Source: an uncultured Lewinella sp. (lineage in GTDB: Bacteria; Bacteroidota; Bacteroidia; Chitinophagales; Saprospiraceae). From it: a stretch of DNA of 34,898 nt. The stretch lies in contig CAJXPD010000094.1 in the NCBI GenBank assembly GCA_913057785.1, positions 1 through 34,898 on the forward strand, given 5' to 3'. Below, piece after piece: positions 8,901 through 17,188 of the stretch. A model generated the notes under the pieces. The model was not told where the DNA came from, did not search any database, and saw only the letters and a list, made by a program, of their open reading frames with translations. The position numbers and the translations under genes are program-made. How positions within the stretch are numbered: position 1 is the first letter of the stretch; every line of letters starts with the position of its first letter.

Positions 8901-9766
8901 TCCGTTTGTGCCGTCAAGCGCTGACTCCATCTGCTCACGTGACCATTTCCACAATTGGACCGCACATGAATATAGTACGTCAAGCCCGGCAATAAACCCT
9001 CCAACTGATATTCGTTATTGAGATCGATCCCTGCGATAGTGGCTTCAGTCTCAAAATCAGGCTTAACAAGTGGGTCAGTGGTATAAAATATATCCCAGAG
9101 GGTGTTGTTTTGTCCGCCATCCCAACTCAAGGTCACGGAAAAATCATCGGCTTCCACCAGTGCTGGCGCGCCCGTTCTTCGACACGCTGGGCGATCACCA
9201 GCGATAAGTTCCAGGGTCCATCCATCTGATACAAAGCCGAAAGTCAGTAAGTCAGACTGATCACTAACGATGTACAAATTCCACTGACCATTGGGATTTA
9301 TATCTATCAAAGAAAAGGGATCGGGTTCCGGCTGGTCAACCGGGCCTATGTTGGGGAAGCTATCTATGGCTAGTCCATAGTTGGCAGGCAGGAACGCACG
9401 CGGACGATCGTCCAGATTCTCGGCAACTTTCTCCTCGGCTTCCGATCCTATATAATACGCAAAAGTGCCTGCGCTTTGGCGCGGAACATCAGAAGCAAGG
9501 ATGAGCAACTGCCCGTCAGGGGCTTGCAGCAGAATATCCAGGGCTTCTGGACCCAAAGCATGAAAAGCTTCGAAGCTAACCATAAAACCGTAGAGATAGT
9601 CTGGTGCATTGCTGACGGTAATGCCAGAAGGATAAGGCAAATAGCGATTCTGGTTTAGGTCGAGGGTAAGATCCGAGGGATTGGAATAGGATTGAAAAAC
9701 GGCCTGACCTGCAAGGCTATTGAGGCTGGCCATGGTAATTAGGGTTACTAGTGTTCGAAGTTTCAT
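5936..9766 (-). CDS. giant T9SS-secreted protein: P-domain-like N-terminus, FN3 repeats, sorting domain
   Basis: Cell-surface or secreted protein of 1276 residues. Residues 1-20 are a Sec signal ending in SLAGQA. Residues of about 25-190 resemble a proprotein-convertase P domain (start of a beta-jellyroll, then GQWNLYIVSD and VSDGWTLELI). At least three fibronectin type III modules follow (about 195-290, 480-600 and 740-830; VTLSWDGG, LPGLTYYIHVRSNCG, ATFSWSPP). They alternate with Cys-rich modules containing DxTYYIL strings, such as DSTYYILSDC. The C-terminal 80 residues are a type IX secretion sorting domain: VFPNPLSDYLQVR, IRNLTLYDLSGRPL, LPISTLMPGMYVLKVVTDQG and a final YKLVK. A poly-Gly stretch (GGGGG) precedes it. 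No catalytic domain is recognised, so adhesion or glycan binding is likelier than hydrolysis. It is a long, unbroken, single-gene unit. Confidence 0.85.
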   Translation of the reverse strand: MKLRTLVTLITMASLNSLAGQAVFQSYSNPSDLTLDLNQNRYLPYPSGITVSNAPDYLYGFMVSFEAFHALGPEALDILLQAPDGQLLILASDVPRQSAGTFAYYIGSEAEEKVAENLDDRPRAFLPANYGLAIDSFPNIGPVDQPEPDPFSLIDINPNGQWNLYIVSDQSDLLTFGFVSDGWTLELIAGDRPACRRTGAPALVEADDFSVTLSWDGGQNNTLWDIFYTTDPLVKPDFETEATIAGIDLNNEYQLEGLLPGLTYYIHVRSNCGNGHVSRWSQRLTAQTEFNPCEYDNPVTLCDELRDDDPSLLFFFNFPDDDSGKTWLFSFTPPADGDYYLPGFGRPASYKASSPACSAEDWLPISDSKLPALMADTTYWILVHGPFGVLSPQPCAQRISDIWGSLSYTDSIVTQWPIDYSDSEVDFYFGATGITPPDLSTEPSVENAILDGQAHYTLTGLQAGTTYDLYVRSSCEPGRKACWEGPFPVETDAICLVPEVLQIKEVTTASASFDMTWSGISPYNDLKFSVTLAGGHPDRDQLFSRVKLSKARNEIQNGDTLSVTISAIPAYQDLEFYIKMPCIGTNQPWWGPFLLSASTLPPLEVTDVYCNQGVANFFGFDDEDLVQVNQACWPRWMSSIQENVFRFRAATTGTVFLLPTIYLEDEDANAAFFYKSATELLDNRGWSFLGCWSFDDRTSDRGYPPLEMEVEQDSTYYILSDCSRWNAPYNFVIRACENPCPAVDDIRLESQTRDSATFSWSPPKADVRYHIQYHLANNSQERILIEHYEDTLITLANLEQAAIYSLSIRTVCPDGFVSDWVNRSFLLGANPLKEDVKFSRCNPQFHLPGQPNGPAYGYESISLSVSELGEYLVAGNFPVLYLYANSFDAEHPEEDLVAGIYSADRPSLPYRVDTLVELRPDVNYILVGSGANETARDGYTLYSFQVDGPAEAILGAPDFDGLAAGPAGQIWDIGYLAYGEHYYICADTGGWIHFYHQGLDEYDVSDDLLMASIEDFPALLDAQEDVRMMVSAVEGASRITSPPADYLVNTSELYLMNRTWNFPIASEAQQPDDAVKFRLYYTDQDFQALRDSITAVGGQLDQHSDLYFYKINGVHDIELLTPLSGHPGIPAATSFDDPLGYWEYANGEEATASTWQYGAFKDGHYAEMLIRWFSGGGGGLAANGFGALDVTNSTMDQDLLEDITVFPNPLSDYLQVRASNSLVIRNLTLYDLSGRPLINQAADAATIRLPISTLMPGMYVLKVVTDQGEVLYKLVK

Positions 9767-10089
9767 CTTGGAAACAATGGTTTAGGTGTATTAGGGGCGT
9801 TTACTTAGCTTGCGATTGGGTTGTAGCTCAAGAAGAAGCCTCTTCCGGTTTTATATCCTCAATACCATTTTCCCTGAAATGGTTCCTGGTATCTGGATCG
9901 GCCGAAAAGTTCTAGTTTCCACAGGCCCTCCTGCTCCTTGAAAATAGTCCATTTTCACACATCCCAGTAATTTTCTGGTACATACCTATGAATCGAGACG
10001 AGAAGCAATGCTAGTAATAGGATATTCTGCCCGAAAACAGGAATTGATTTTAAATCCATTGATACTTCATTTTTGCGCTTGATTCTATT
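9767..10089. other. intergenic region between divergent genes, two short perfect inverted repeats
   Basis: This 323-bp spacer separates the T9SS cargo gene from the O-antigen-ligase operon. It holds ACCATTT (9864-9870) with AAATGGT (9877-9883), a 7-bp stem with a 6-base loop, and TGAAAAT (9939-9945) with ATTTTCA (9951-9957), a 7-bp stem with a 5-base loop. CATTTTTG at 10068-10075, with TTG 21 bases upstream (10044-10046), loosely resembles a Bacteroidota promoter for the plus-strand operon. No convincing gene is present. Confidence 0.5.
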
Positions 10090-10149
10090 GTGCCCATACT
10101 TTCGTCTCCCTTAGGACCGTTGCTTTCTTGTGGTAACAAGCTTGCTTAT

Positions 10150-11631
10150 ATGAGGATTTTGCTTAGATTTATTACCACTCACTCCTCGAACTTAGAAAAC
10201 ACCTTTAGACAGGGGATAGAAGTCTTGACTTCTGCATGGGCCGAATCCTTCCCTATTCATCTTTTCAGCAACACAGATGAGATCAAACAACCCTTTTCGA
10301 AAAAAATTATAAATCAGTCCCTAAGGCTAAAATGCATGAATGCTTTCTTGAAAGTCAGCTATCCAAACATCATCATTCTGTTCTGTTTCTCACTTATTGT
10401 CGGATTGATTTTTTCACCGGCACTATTATCGATTTCAATGATTGCATTGGTGATATTGGGACTTTTGCGCATAGAAATTTGCAAAGGTAGGCCCTATTTT
10501 CGGTTGAACGTTGAAGGACTAAAGCGGGTACAAAACATTTCAAGATATCCAGCATTTCTAGCCATCACCCTTTTTTTCCTGGTTTGTGCAATCCGGTTTT
10601 ATCCGCTAGGAGATGCACATTATTTCCTAGAACGTCTACGGATTAAAGCACCCTTCGTATTTTTCCCCTTAGCTTTCTTGGCCCTTCCTCGCTTTGATGA
10701 TAGGCGGGTAAAACTCATTCTCTATTTCTTATTGTTTTTCTTAGCGGCAGTCAGTGTTGGCATTCTGATTAATTATGCGCTGAACTTCGAACGCTATACG
10801 ACCTTAATCAAAGAAGGGCATCATATTCCAACTCCACGTAATCATATTCGATATAGCTTGCTCGCTGCCTGGGCTGTCGTATGTGGAATATATCTCTATA
10901 TAGAGGGCTATGTTAATCGATATGCATGGGAAAAGTGGCTAGTTGTTGGAAGCACGCTCTTCCTCATTATTTTTTTACACATTCTTTCAGTTAAGAGCGG
11001 TTTATTGCTGCTATACTGCAGTCTATTTTTTGCTCTACTTCAATACATTTGGAAAAGCAAAGCCTTTCTCACCGGCACCCTGGGTCTTCTGCTAGTTCTT
11101 GCTTTGCCCATCATCGCTTATCAAACGCTACCCTCCTTCAAGAATAAGGTCGCTTATTTCCAGTATGACATGTTGATGTATCAACAGGGCGAGGGCGCTA
11201 ATTATTCTGATTCCGGTCGGCTGGCTTCCTTGGATGCAGGTTGGCGTATAGCTAAAGACCATTGGGTCTGGGGAGTTGGGACCGCGAATATTAGAAATGA
11301 AGTTCGCCTAATTTTTGAGGCAGATTATGCCAATTATCCAGAGGTGTTTATGCCTCAAAATCAGTTTCTGTTCAGTTGGGCTTCTACCGGCATCCTGGGT
11401 ATGCTAGTGGTGGTTTTTGCCTTCTTTTATCCGATTTTTCACCAAAAAAAATACCAGCATTGGCTGACGCTTAATTTTTTCTTTTCCATTTTTATCATCA
11501 TTATGATCGAGCATGCACTAGAAAACGCTGTAGGTGTCGCTCATTATTTGTTCTTTTGTTGTCTTTTTCTAAGTTTCCTAACGCCTATTGTACCTTGGCA
11601 GGAAAAAACAAACCACGTTAATGAACATTAA
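10150..11631 (+). CDS. O-antigen ligase-like (Wzy/WaaL) membrane protein
   Basis: Polytopic membrane protein of the O-antigen ligase/polymerase family, expected to transfer or polymerise lipid-linked glycans on the periplasmic side. From about residue 73 onward (ATG at 10150) there are roughly ten to twelve hydrophobic segments. They are interrupted by a large periplasmic loop with SGRLASLDAGWRIAKDHWVW, then GVGTANIRNEV and PQNQFLFSWASTGILGM, the characteristic loop and following helix of the Wzy_C (PF04932) family; the usual PHN is PQN here. Three starts are possible: GTG at 10090, ATG at 10150, and ATG at 10336. The last gives about 431 residues, the common length for the family, and removes a polar 60-residue extension. 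The stop overlaps the start of the next gene, so the two are translationally coupled. Confidence 0.8.
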   Translation: MRILLRFITTHSSNLENTFRQGIEVLTSAWAESFPIHLFSNTDEIKQPFSKKIINQSLRLKCMNAFLKVSYPNIIILFCFSLIVGLIFSPALLSISMIALVILGLLRIEICKGRPYFRLNVEGLKRVQNISRYPAFLAITLFFLVCAIRFYPLGDAHYFLERLRIKAPFVFFPLAFLALPRFDDRRVKLILYFLLFFLAAVSVGILINYALNFERYTTLIKEGHHIPTPRNHIRYSLLAAWAVVCGIYLYIEGYVNRYAWEKWLVVGSTLFLIIFLHILSVKSGLLLLYCSLFFALLQYIWKSKAFLTGTLGLLLVLALPIIAYQTLPSFKNKVAYFQYDMLMYQQGEGANYSDSGRLASLDAGWRIAKDHWVWGVGTANIRNEVRLIFEADYANYPEVFMPQNQFLFSWASTGILGMLVVVFAFFYPIFHQKKYQHWLTLNFFFSIFIIIMIEHALENAVGVAHYLFFCCLFLSFLTPIVPWQEKTNHVNEH

Positions 11632-12349
11632 TCATATACATCTTCCTGACTGGCTTGCCAACAACTGGCTCTTTAGGAAACTCTTCTTGATTAGGAAACT
11701 CTTTCTTTCCAGGGTTAGCTTTAAGCACTATGGGCAAATGGCTGAGGATATTTCTTTGCAAAAATTCTTCCCCAATCTTCAGCAAGGCTTCTTTGTCGAT
11801 GTTGGCTGCTTTCACCCCATCAAATACAATAACACCTACTTCTTGTATCGAAAACAAGGGTGGCGAGGCATTAATATCGATATCGACAGCATCAAAATAG
11901 AAGGCTTTAATATCGTCCGCCCGAAGGACATCAATATCTGTCAGGCGGTCAGTAGCACCGCTGGCGAACTCACCTATTGGACCAATGGCTTTTACACGCC
12001 TACCGTAACCCTGAACAAAGAATTCACCGAAGAACGATCAGGTAAGAAATACCAATACATTTCAAAGACGGTAAAAGCTGAGCCCTTAACCGATATTATT
12101 GACCGCACAAAATTCAAGGATCGCCCCATTGATCTGCTTAGCATCGATGTTGAAGGCCATGACGTGCACGTATTGGAGGGGCTTGATTTTGATCGCTATG
12201 CACCAAAAATCATAGCAGTAGAGACTCAACTCAATGATTTTCAGGAGATTCAGCAAGAGGCAACCTATAAATTGCTAGTCAATAAGAACTATACCCTTGC
12301 CAACTGGGTCGGTATGACATTGATCTTCAAACATGCTTCGTTTAACTAG
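11621..12349 (+). CDS. FkbM family methyltransferase
   Basis: SAM-dependent methyltransferase of the FkbM type, probably O-methylating a sugar of a surface glycan. From the ATG at 11621 it has 242 residues. The frame extends to a TTG at 11588, but the ATG gives an 11-bp overlap with the upstream stop (ATGAACATTAA), typical of operon coupling. Motifs: FFVDVGCFHPIKYNNTY (about 56-72, SAM-binding motif I), GWRGINIDID (motif II acidic end), and the hallmark DLLSIDVEGHDVHVLEGLDF (about 170-189). The N-terminus has a basic-aliphatic stretch with a short internal duplication (see 11673-11703) that may bind the membrane. The stop codon lies inside a 10-bp palindrome, CTAGTACTAG (12346-12355). Confidence 0.85.
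   Translation: MNINHIHLPDWLANNWLFRKLFLIRKLFLSRVSFKHYGQMAEDISLQKFFPNLQQGFFVDVGCFHPIKYNNTYFLYRKQGWRGINIDIDSIKIEGFNIVRPKDINICQAVSSTAGELTYWTNGFYTPTVTLNKEFTEERSGKKYQYISKTVKAEPLTDIIDRTKFKDRPIDLLSIDVEGHDVHVLEGLDFDRYAPKIIAVETQLNDFQEIQQEATYKLLVNKNYTLANWVGMTLIFKHASFN
11673..11703 (+). repeat. 18-base-period direct repeat inside the FkbM gene
   Basis: TTAGGAAACTCTT occurs at 11673-11685 and again at 11691-11703, exactly 18 bases apart. It encodes two copies of an RKLF-type basic/aliphatic unit in frame. It looks like a six-codon duplication that preserved the frame. Confidence 0.6.
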
Positions 12350-12656
12350 TACTAGCAAATCACAGCATAGCACCAGATATCGCCACGATAAGGGCCATCG
12401 CTGATCCATGAAAATTAGACCTAGATTAGCTTCGTACTGCAATTGGAAATGACTCTTCATTTTTCGATTCGTCCATTTTATAAGTCCCCCCCTCTCCTTC
12501 CTGCATCTTAACAGTTCGATTCGATAAATTTTCCTAGATCCGGATTAACGTTTTCTTCTTACATAATGTTAGTAAGGGTGGATTCAAGCATGATCGACTC
12601 TGCAACCTAGCGATGAAGGTAGGTAGACAGGGCGTATTTTTTGCGAAAACTAAACT
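12350..12656. other. intergenic spacer, no gene seen
   Basis: 307 bp between the FkbM gene and the GT-C glycosyltransferase on the same strand. I see no ORF with family character, no terminator with a T-run and no RNA gene. A GTATTTTTTG element 24-33 bp upstream of the next ATG resembles a -7 box with one extra T, so a separate promoter for the downstream gene is possible. Confidence 0.4.
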
Positions 12657-14381
12657 ATGGTACAGATTCGGAACTATCAGGTAGAACACAAGTCAGGGAA
12701 GGAAATTGAAGAAAAAACTTCTTGGCTTTGGTGGTTCGGACTTGGCATTTGGGGACTGGTCAACTTGCTACAAGCTTATTTCACTGAATTGGACCCGGAT
12801 GAAGCTTATTACTGGATGTATTCCCAACAGCTAGATTGGGGCTATTTTGACCATCCTCCAGTAGTAGCGACGCTTATTCGAATGGGTACCACTTTATTCC
12901 CTGGGGAGTTGGGGGTCAGAGCCCTCACGGTTCTTTTGATGTTATTTACTTTCATCATGATCCGAGAGATTCTAGGGCGTCCGAAAGGCGTAAAGGAGGT
13001 ATCTATCCTCTTGCTGTTACTGGTTTCTATGCCCATGTTTCAAGTTTATGGCTTTATTGCCACGCCTGACGGTCCGCTTCTCTTTACTACGACCCTATTC
13101 TTCCTGCTATACGATAGATTTACCAAACAAGAAACCCTGCTCAATAGCTTACTGTTGGGGTTTGCGATGGCAGCCATGTTATACAGTAAATACCATGGTA
13201 TTCTCGTTATAGGCTTTACTGTTCTATCTAATTTTTCCTTATGGAAAAAGCCTAAGTTTTATGTAGCTGGCACATTCGGGGTGTTGCTCTTTTTGCCTCA
13301 TTTATGGTGGCAATATCAGGCAGGATTCCCTTCTTTCCAGTACCACCTGATCGGCAGAGATGATCCTTATGAACTAAAGCACACCCTGAACTATCTTGTC
13401 AATCAGTTGTACATCTTCAACCCTCTACTGATTCTTTTGGTGGTTAAAATGCTGGTCAGATTCCCCCTTAGATCTGCATTGGATCGAGCCTTTTCCTATA
13501 CCATTTATGGGTTTCTAGGATTTTTCTTCTTGAGTACCTTTAAAGGGCACACTGAACCACAATGGAACGCGGTGCTTAGCATCTGTTTTGTGATATGGCT
13601 TTACCGCAGCAGTTTTGTGGATCAGTTGCTTGCATTACGGATCAAACGTATCGGGCTTATTTCCATTGGCCTATTCCTGTTAGCACGTCTGATCCTGATC
13701 TATAATCCGTTCCCATTCAAAAGCAGTTTTCATCACACGGAATGGGTCTACGAACTAGAAGAGCTATCAGATGGTAGCCCGGTAGTTTTCCAAAATTCTT
13801 ACCGAGAAGCTTCCAAATTCAATTTCTATTCCGACCAGGAAGCCTACACCTTTACGGACATAGCCTATCGACGGAACCAGTATGATATTTGGGATCAAGA
13901 GAAGAAATTCCATAATCAACGGGTATTAATGGTTGGGCAGCTTGACTGGGAGTGTGCCAATTGTAAGGAGGCTGAGCTAAGCGGGCTGGACAAAAAGATA
14001 CAATTCGCAGACAGTCTACAAATCACACAGAAGGTAGATCTGCAATACAGCATGCCAGCCTACAATTGGCATCCGGGAGAACTACAGGATATTTCTGTAG
14101 AGTTGAATAACCCCTATTCTCATTTGATCGATTTTGGAGTAGGAAGTCTGCCGCCTTCCTTGATCGGATTGCTGATTGATGAGCACGGAGATCGAGTAGA
14201 AATTAATATCCGTAGACCAAACTCATCTCTGATCCTCCCTGAAGCGTCCGTACAATCTCTTGACTTTGAGTTGGAAGTACCCGATACCTTACAAGGTAAT
14301 TTCCAATTTGGTTTTGGTCTGAAGACTGGGGATCTACTCCCCAGGCTTTGTAGCCCCGTGTCGACGGTCCAGATTAGATAG
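12657..14381 (+). CDS. GT-C glycosyltransferase, ArnT/PMT-like (GT39/GT83 type)
   Basis: Integral-membrane glycosyltransferase of 574 residues, expected to use a polyprenyl-phosphate sugar donor and transfer it to a lipid or glycan acceptor on the periplasmic face. The first periplasmic loop carries the GT-C signature ELDPDEAYYWMYSQQ and then DWGYFDHPPVVATLIR (about residues 44-74), with the paired acidic residues at 46 and 48 that serve as catalytic or metal-binding residues in this superfamily. About ten to twelve membrane segments follow (residues 75-350), including a YSKYHGIL loop typical of ArnT-like proteins. The last 200 residues form a soluble domain without a recognised family. ATG start at 12657. 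The neighbouring ligase-like protein and FkbM methyltransferase suggest a role in surface glycan or lipid A modification; the sugar is unknown. Confidence 0.82.
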   Translation: MVQIRNYQVEHKSGKEIEEKTSWLWWFGLGIWGLVNLLQAYFTELDPDEAYYWMYSQQLDWGYFDHPPVVATLIRMGTTLFPGELGVRALTVLLMLFTFIMIREILGRPKGVKEVSILLLLLVSMPMFQVYGFIATPDGPLLFTTTLFFLLYDRFTKQETLLNSLLLGFAMAAMLYSKYHGILVIGFTVLSNFSLWKKPKFYVAGTFGVLLFLPHLWWQYQAGFPSFQYHLIGRDDPYELKHTLNYLVNQLYIFNPLLILLVVKMLVRFPLRSALDRAFSYTIYGFLGFFFLSTFKGHTEPQWNAVLSICFVIWLYRSSFVDQLLALRIKRIGLISIGLFLLARLILIYNPFPFKSSFHHTEWVYELEELSDGSPVVFQNSYREASKFNFYSDQEAYTFTDIAYRRNQYDIWDQEKKFHNQRVLMVGQLDWECANCKEAELSGLDKKIQFADSLQITQKVDLQYSMPAYNWHPGELQDISVELNNPYSHLIDFGVGSLPPSLIGLLIDEHGDRVEINIRRPNSSLILPEASVQSLDFELEVPDTLQGNFQFGFGLKTGDLLPRLCSPVSTVQIR

Positions 14382-14644
14382 AGGCTAATTATGAGGAAGG
14401 AGAATATAGATGATGAAATGTTTCTATTGTTTTGACCAGCTTGATGAGGCCAAAGGAGACATGCGGAATAAAATACGATGTCTTAGTTCCATGGCGCCTC
14501 ATGAGGGTTTACTGACGGATACAGAGGTGACAGCCGCACTAACTTAAGTAAGAAATTAGTTCGGCAATAGATCTTCCGTTATAGTTGGTGCTATAGTCAA
14601 GGAGGTACGAGCCAGCATATTGGAGGCCTTTCTGTTCTCGCAAA

Positions 14645-16999
14645 TCACAATTCATATCCCCCCTTCAATTCCCTATTAATCGAAAAATAGAAGGTCGTTC
14701 CTTGATCAAGTGCTGACTCAAGCCAAATCTTGCCTCCGTGGATTTCTACAATTTTCTTGCAGGTAGCCAATCCGATACCGTGACCGCTGAACTCTTCCTT
14801 GGCATGTAGCTTGGTGAAGATATTGAAAACCGCTTGCTGTTTCTCCTCTGGGATGCCGATGCCATTGTCTTTTACAGAGAACTGCCAGAATTGATCATCC
14901 GCTTTCGCCTCGATGACAATCCTACAAGGCTGGTCGTCTCGTCTAAATTTAACAGCATTAGAGATAAGATTCTGGAGGAGCTGAGCCATTCGGTTAGGTT
15001 CTGCGAAGATTTCAGGTAGGTCTTGATAGTGCAATTCCGCTCCGCTTTCTTGTAGTTGCTCATTCAGTCCAAGCTCCACTCCCTGTACTACGCGGTTCAT
15101 GTCCGTCATTTGAAATTTGTAGTCTCCAACTTGGCCTACCTTGGCGTGCTCGAGCAGACCATGAATCAGGTCATTGAGGTTTTTTGCAGCAGCGATGATG
15201 AATTCTAAATATTCGTATACGCTTTCCGGAACCTCTTTTGCCTGGGCGAGTCTCCGCTGGAGCAGCTGCGAGAAAGAGGTGATGGTCCGTAAGGGTTGCT
15301 TGATATCGTGCGAGGCCACGTAGGCAAAATTCTCTAGTTCAAGATTGGAAGCAATGTATCTTTCGAGTTCTTCATTCTTTTTCCGGATCTCCTCCATCCT
15401 ATGTTGCAAATTGTGCTCTGCCGTTTTCCGGCGAGAAATATCTTTGATAGCAATGACACTGTACTCCTGCTCTACCTCTTTGAGTCGTGCTACGGCCAAT
15501 TCGCAATCAAACTGCTCTCCCGATTTTTTGAAGCCAATGCCCTTATTGTAGAAGGCTGCCTCCGGTAGATTTCCGCTCATTAACTCGTCAGAAGTATTCC
15601 CCTCTAATGAGGGCGGGAGTTGGATTAACTGACTAAGTTGAAGGCTTTCCCAATCCTTGTCGTCATAGCCAAATATCTGTGAGGCCCTATTATTGGTATT
15701 GAGTATTCGATGTCTTTTGAAATCATACACCATAATGGCATCGGAGGAAGCCTGGAAGATACCCCGAAAACGGCTTTCACTAGCCTTGAGCGTCCTTTCC
15801 TGTTCGTGTTGAAAATATCTCAGCTTCTGCGCTTGGGCTAAAGAAAGAATGACTACCTCAACCACCAAGGCAATGTTGAAGGCGTAAACCAGCAATATAA
15901 TGACCACATTGCTCATGTAATTCCAGCTAAAGGCATTGATCTTATTCAAGAAGAGGATCAACAGACTGACCATGATCAGCGAACAGGCTAGTACAAAGTA
16001 TTTAGCCGGTGCAAAATCCTCTTTGAGGAGGGTAATAGCTATGATAAAGGCAAAGGCAAGCGGTAAGGTATAGACACTAATTAGGGAAATTTGTAGGCCA
16101 AACAAGTTGTGCATCAGTAGATACAGAATGGCCCCGGCCGTTATGCCTACCAACACTTTGAACATGATCGGACGACGACTAGAAATCTCAATCAATGAAT
16201 TGGAGTAGAAGAGAAAGGAGATCAAAAAGAGAAGACCGACCAGATATTCTATGTAGTGATTCAACTCATGCAAGCCAGGCCATAAGTACTGGAATCCCAA
16301 ACCATCTTCTATGGAACAAGTCAAGCCAGCCGCCAATACATAAAGGACATACCAGAAGTACAGCTTTTCCTTCATAAAAAGAAAAAGCAAGAGATTGTAT
16401 ATTGCCATGACTAGGATAATGCCATAGAATATACCTAGTAAAACGTATTCATTGATGGCATAACTCAAGAGAAAACTGGCAGACTTCAAGCGAAATAAAA
16501 ATTGAGCGGGGTTGCCAGAGGCGATTCGGACAAATATTGTTAGGGAGTCAGAATGATTCGGCAATTCCAGCACAAAGTTCTTAAACGGTATCAAACGGGC
16601 GTCAAACGGACGGATCAATCCCATCTTATGCTCACTGTAACTTCCATCCGCTTGAGGGATATAAAAGTCCATGAAATGCGTGTTCGGATCTCGGCCTTCT
16701 AAAAACCAACTTTTCTCTCGCAAGGCTTCACCCGCAAAGGTAAACTTCGCCCAATAGGCAGAAGAGAAACGCTCCACTCGGTGCCCTTCTAAATTGAACT
16801 TTGCCTCGAAATCAGTGTTGCGTACATCACTGAACGAAAGACGAGCTGTCGTATCTTCAAACGTCAGCATCTGCTCAAATGGAACCCTTAATTCTTTCGT
16901 CGATTTAGAAACAGGAATGGGAGACTGCGATAGCAGGGGAGATGAAAGGATAAGAGATAGTACTAAAAATATTATCGATCCATAAGGGGTCGAATCCAT
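14645..16999 (-). CDS. 7TMR-DISM sensor histidine kinase with PAS domain
   Basis: Membrane sensor kinase of 784 residues. Domains in order: signal peptide (1-25), 7TMR-DISMED2-like extracellular beta-domain (about 35-175), seven-helix 7TMR-DISM region (about 185-390), a short coiled linker, PAS domain (about 405-525, ending in VIAIKDISRRK), a second coiled stretch, HisKA (about 555-620) and HATPase_c (about 665-776). The phospho-accepting His is H564 in ASHDIKQPLRT. The N box is LLQNLISNAVKF (N681), G1 is KDNGIGIP, F box FNIFTKLH and G2 SGHGIGLATCKKIVEIHGG, so the kinase core is intact. No receiver domain is fused and no response regulator is nearby, so it is an orphan kinase here. The DISMED2 domain is thought to bind carbohydrate-like ligands. 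It diverges from the phoX-like gene. Confidence 0.9.
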   Translation of the reverse strand: MDSTPYGSIIFLVLSLILSSPLLSQSPIPVSKSTKELRVPFEQMLTFEDTTARLSFSDVRNTDFEAKFNLEGHRVERFSSAYWAKFTFAGEALREKSWFLEGRDPNTHFMDFYIPQADGSYSEHKMGLIRPFDARLIPFKNFVLELPNHSDSLTIFVRIASGNPAQFLFRLKSASFLLSYAINEYVLLGIFYGIILVMAIYNLLLFLFMKEKLYFWYVLYVLAAGLTCSIEDGLGFQYLWPGLHELNHYIEYLVGLLFLISFLFYSNSLIEISSRRPIMFKVLVGITAGAILYLLMHNLFGLQISLISVYTLPLAFAFIIAITLLKEDFAPAKYFVLACSLIMVSLLILFLNKINAFSWNYMSNVVIILLVYAFNIALVVEVVILSLAQAQKLRYFQHEQERTLKASESRFRGIFQASSDAIMVYDFKRHRILNTNNRASQIFGYDDKDWESLQLSQLIQLPPSLEGNTSDELMSGNLPEAAFYNKGIGFKKSGEQFDCELAVARLKEVEQEYSVIAIKDISRRKTAEHNLQHRMEEIRKKNEELERYIASNLELENFAYVASHDIKQPLRTITSFSQLLQRRLAQAKEVPESVYEYLEFIIAAAKNLNDLIHGLLEHAKVGQVGDYKFQMTDMNRVVQGVELGLNEQLQESGAELHYQDLPEIFAEPNRMAQLLQNLISNAVKFRRDDQPCRIVIEAKADDQFWQFSVKDNGIGIPEEKQQAVFNIFTKLHAKEEFSGHGIGLATCKKIVEIHGGKIWLESALDQGTTFYFSINRELKGGYEL

Positions 17000-17062
17000 A
17001 TTCAGTTTACTTATTGGATTAAAGGGGTGGATTTCTTTTTGTTAGGTGTAACGACACAGTTT

Positions 17063-17092
17063 CAAATATAACGAACAGGAATGATATTTCAT
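17063..17092 (-). promoter_or_regulatory. Bacteroidota-type promoter for the sensor kinase
   Basis: On the minus strand, TATATTTG (complement of 17063-17070) matches the TAnnTTTG -7 element exactly. Nineteen bases upstream is ATG (17090-17092), two of three bases of the TTG core of the -33 element. Transcription would start near 17057, about 57 bases before the kinase ATG. Confidence 0.5.
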
Positions 17093-17141
17093 CATACTCC
17101 AGAAAAACCAAGGGGCATGTTCTATTGTCTATTTCATGTAT

Positions 17142-17164
17142 AGAGGAGCTCTTCAAGCTCCTCT
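17142..17164. repeat. perfect 9-bp hairpin
   Basis: AGAGGAGCT (17142-17150) and AGCTCCTCT (17156-17164) are perfectly complementary around a 5-base loop CTTCA. No T-run follows on either strand and the flanking genes diverge, so it is not an obvious terminator; a regulator-binding site or 5' RNA structure fits better. Confidence 0.5.
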
Positions 17165-17188
17165 CTGCTCCATCAACTGTGTAGGTCG

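Noticed and set aside
12275..12460. Minus-strand ORF of 61 codons over the FkbM gene end and spacer.
   Set aside because: No family character; it shadows the methyltransferase C-terminus.
14497..14506. 10-bp palindrome CCTCATGAGG between the GT-C gene and the convergent sensor kinase.
   Set aside because: No loop or T-run, isolated, and short palindromes occur by chance at this length in a window this size.
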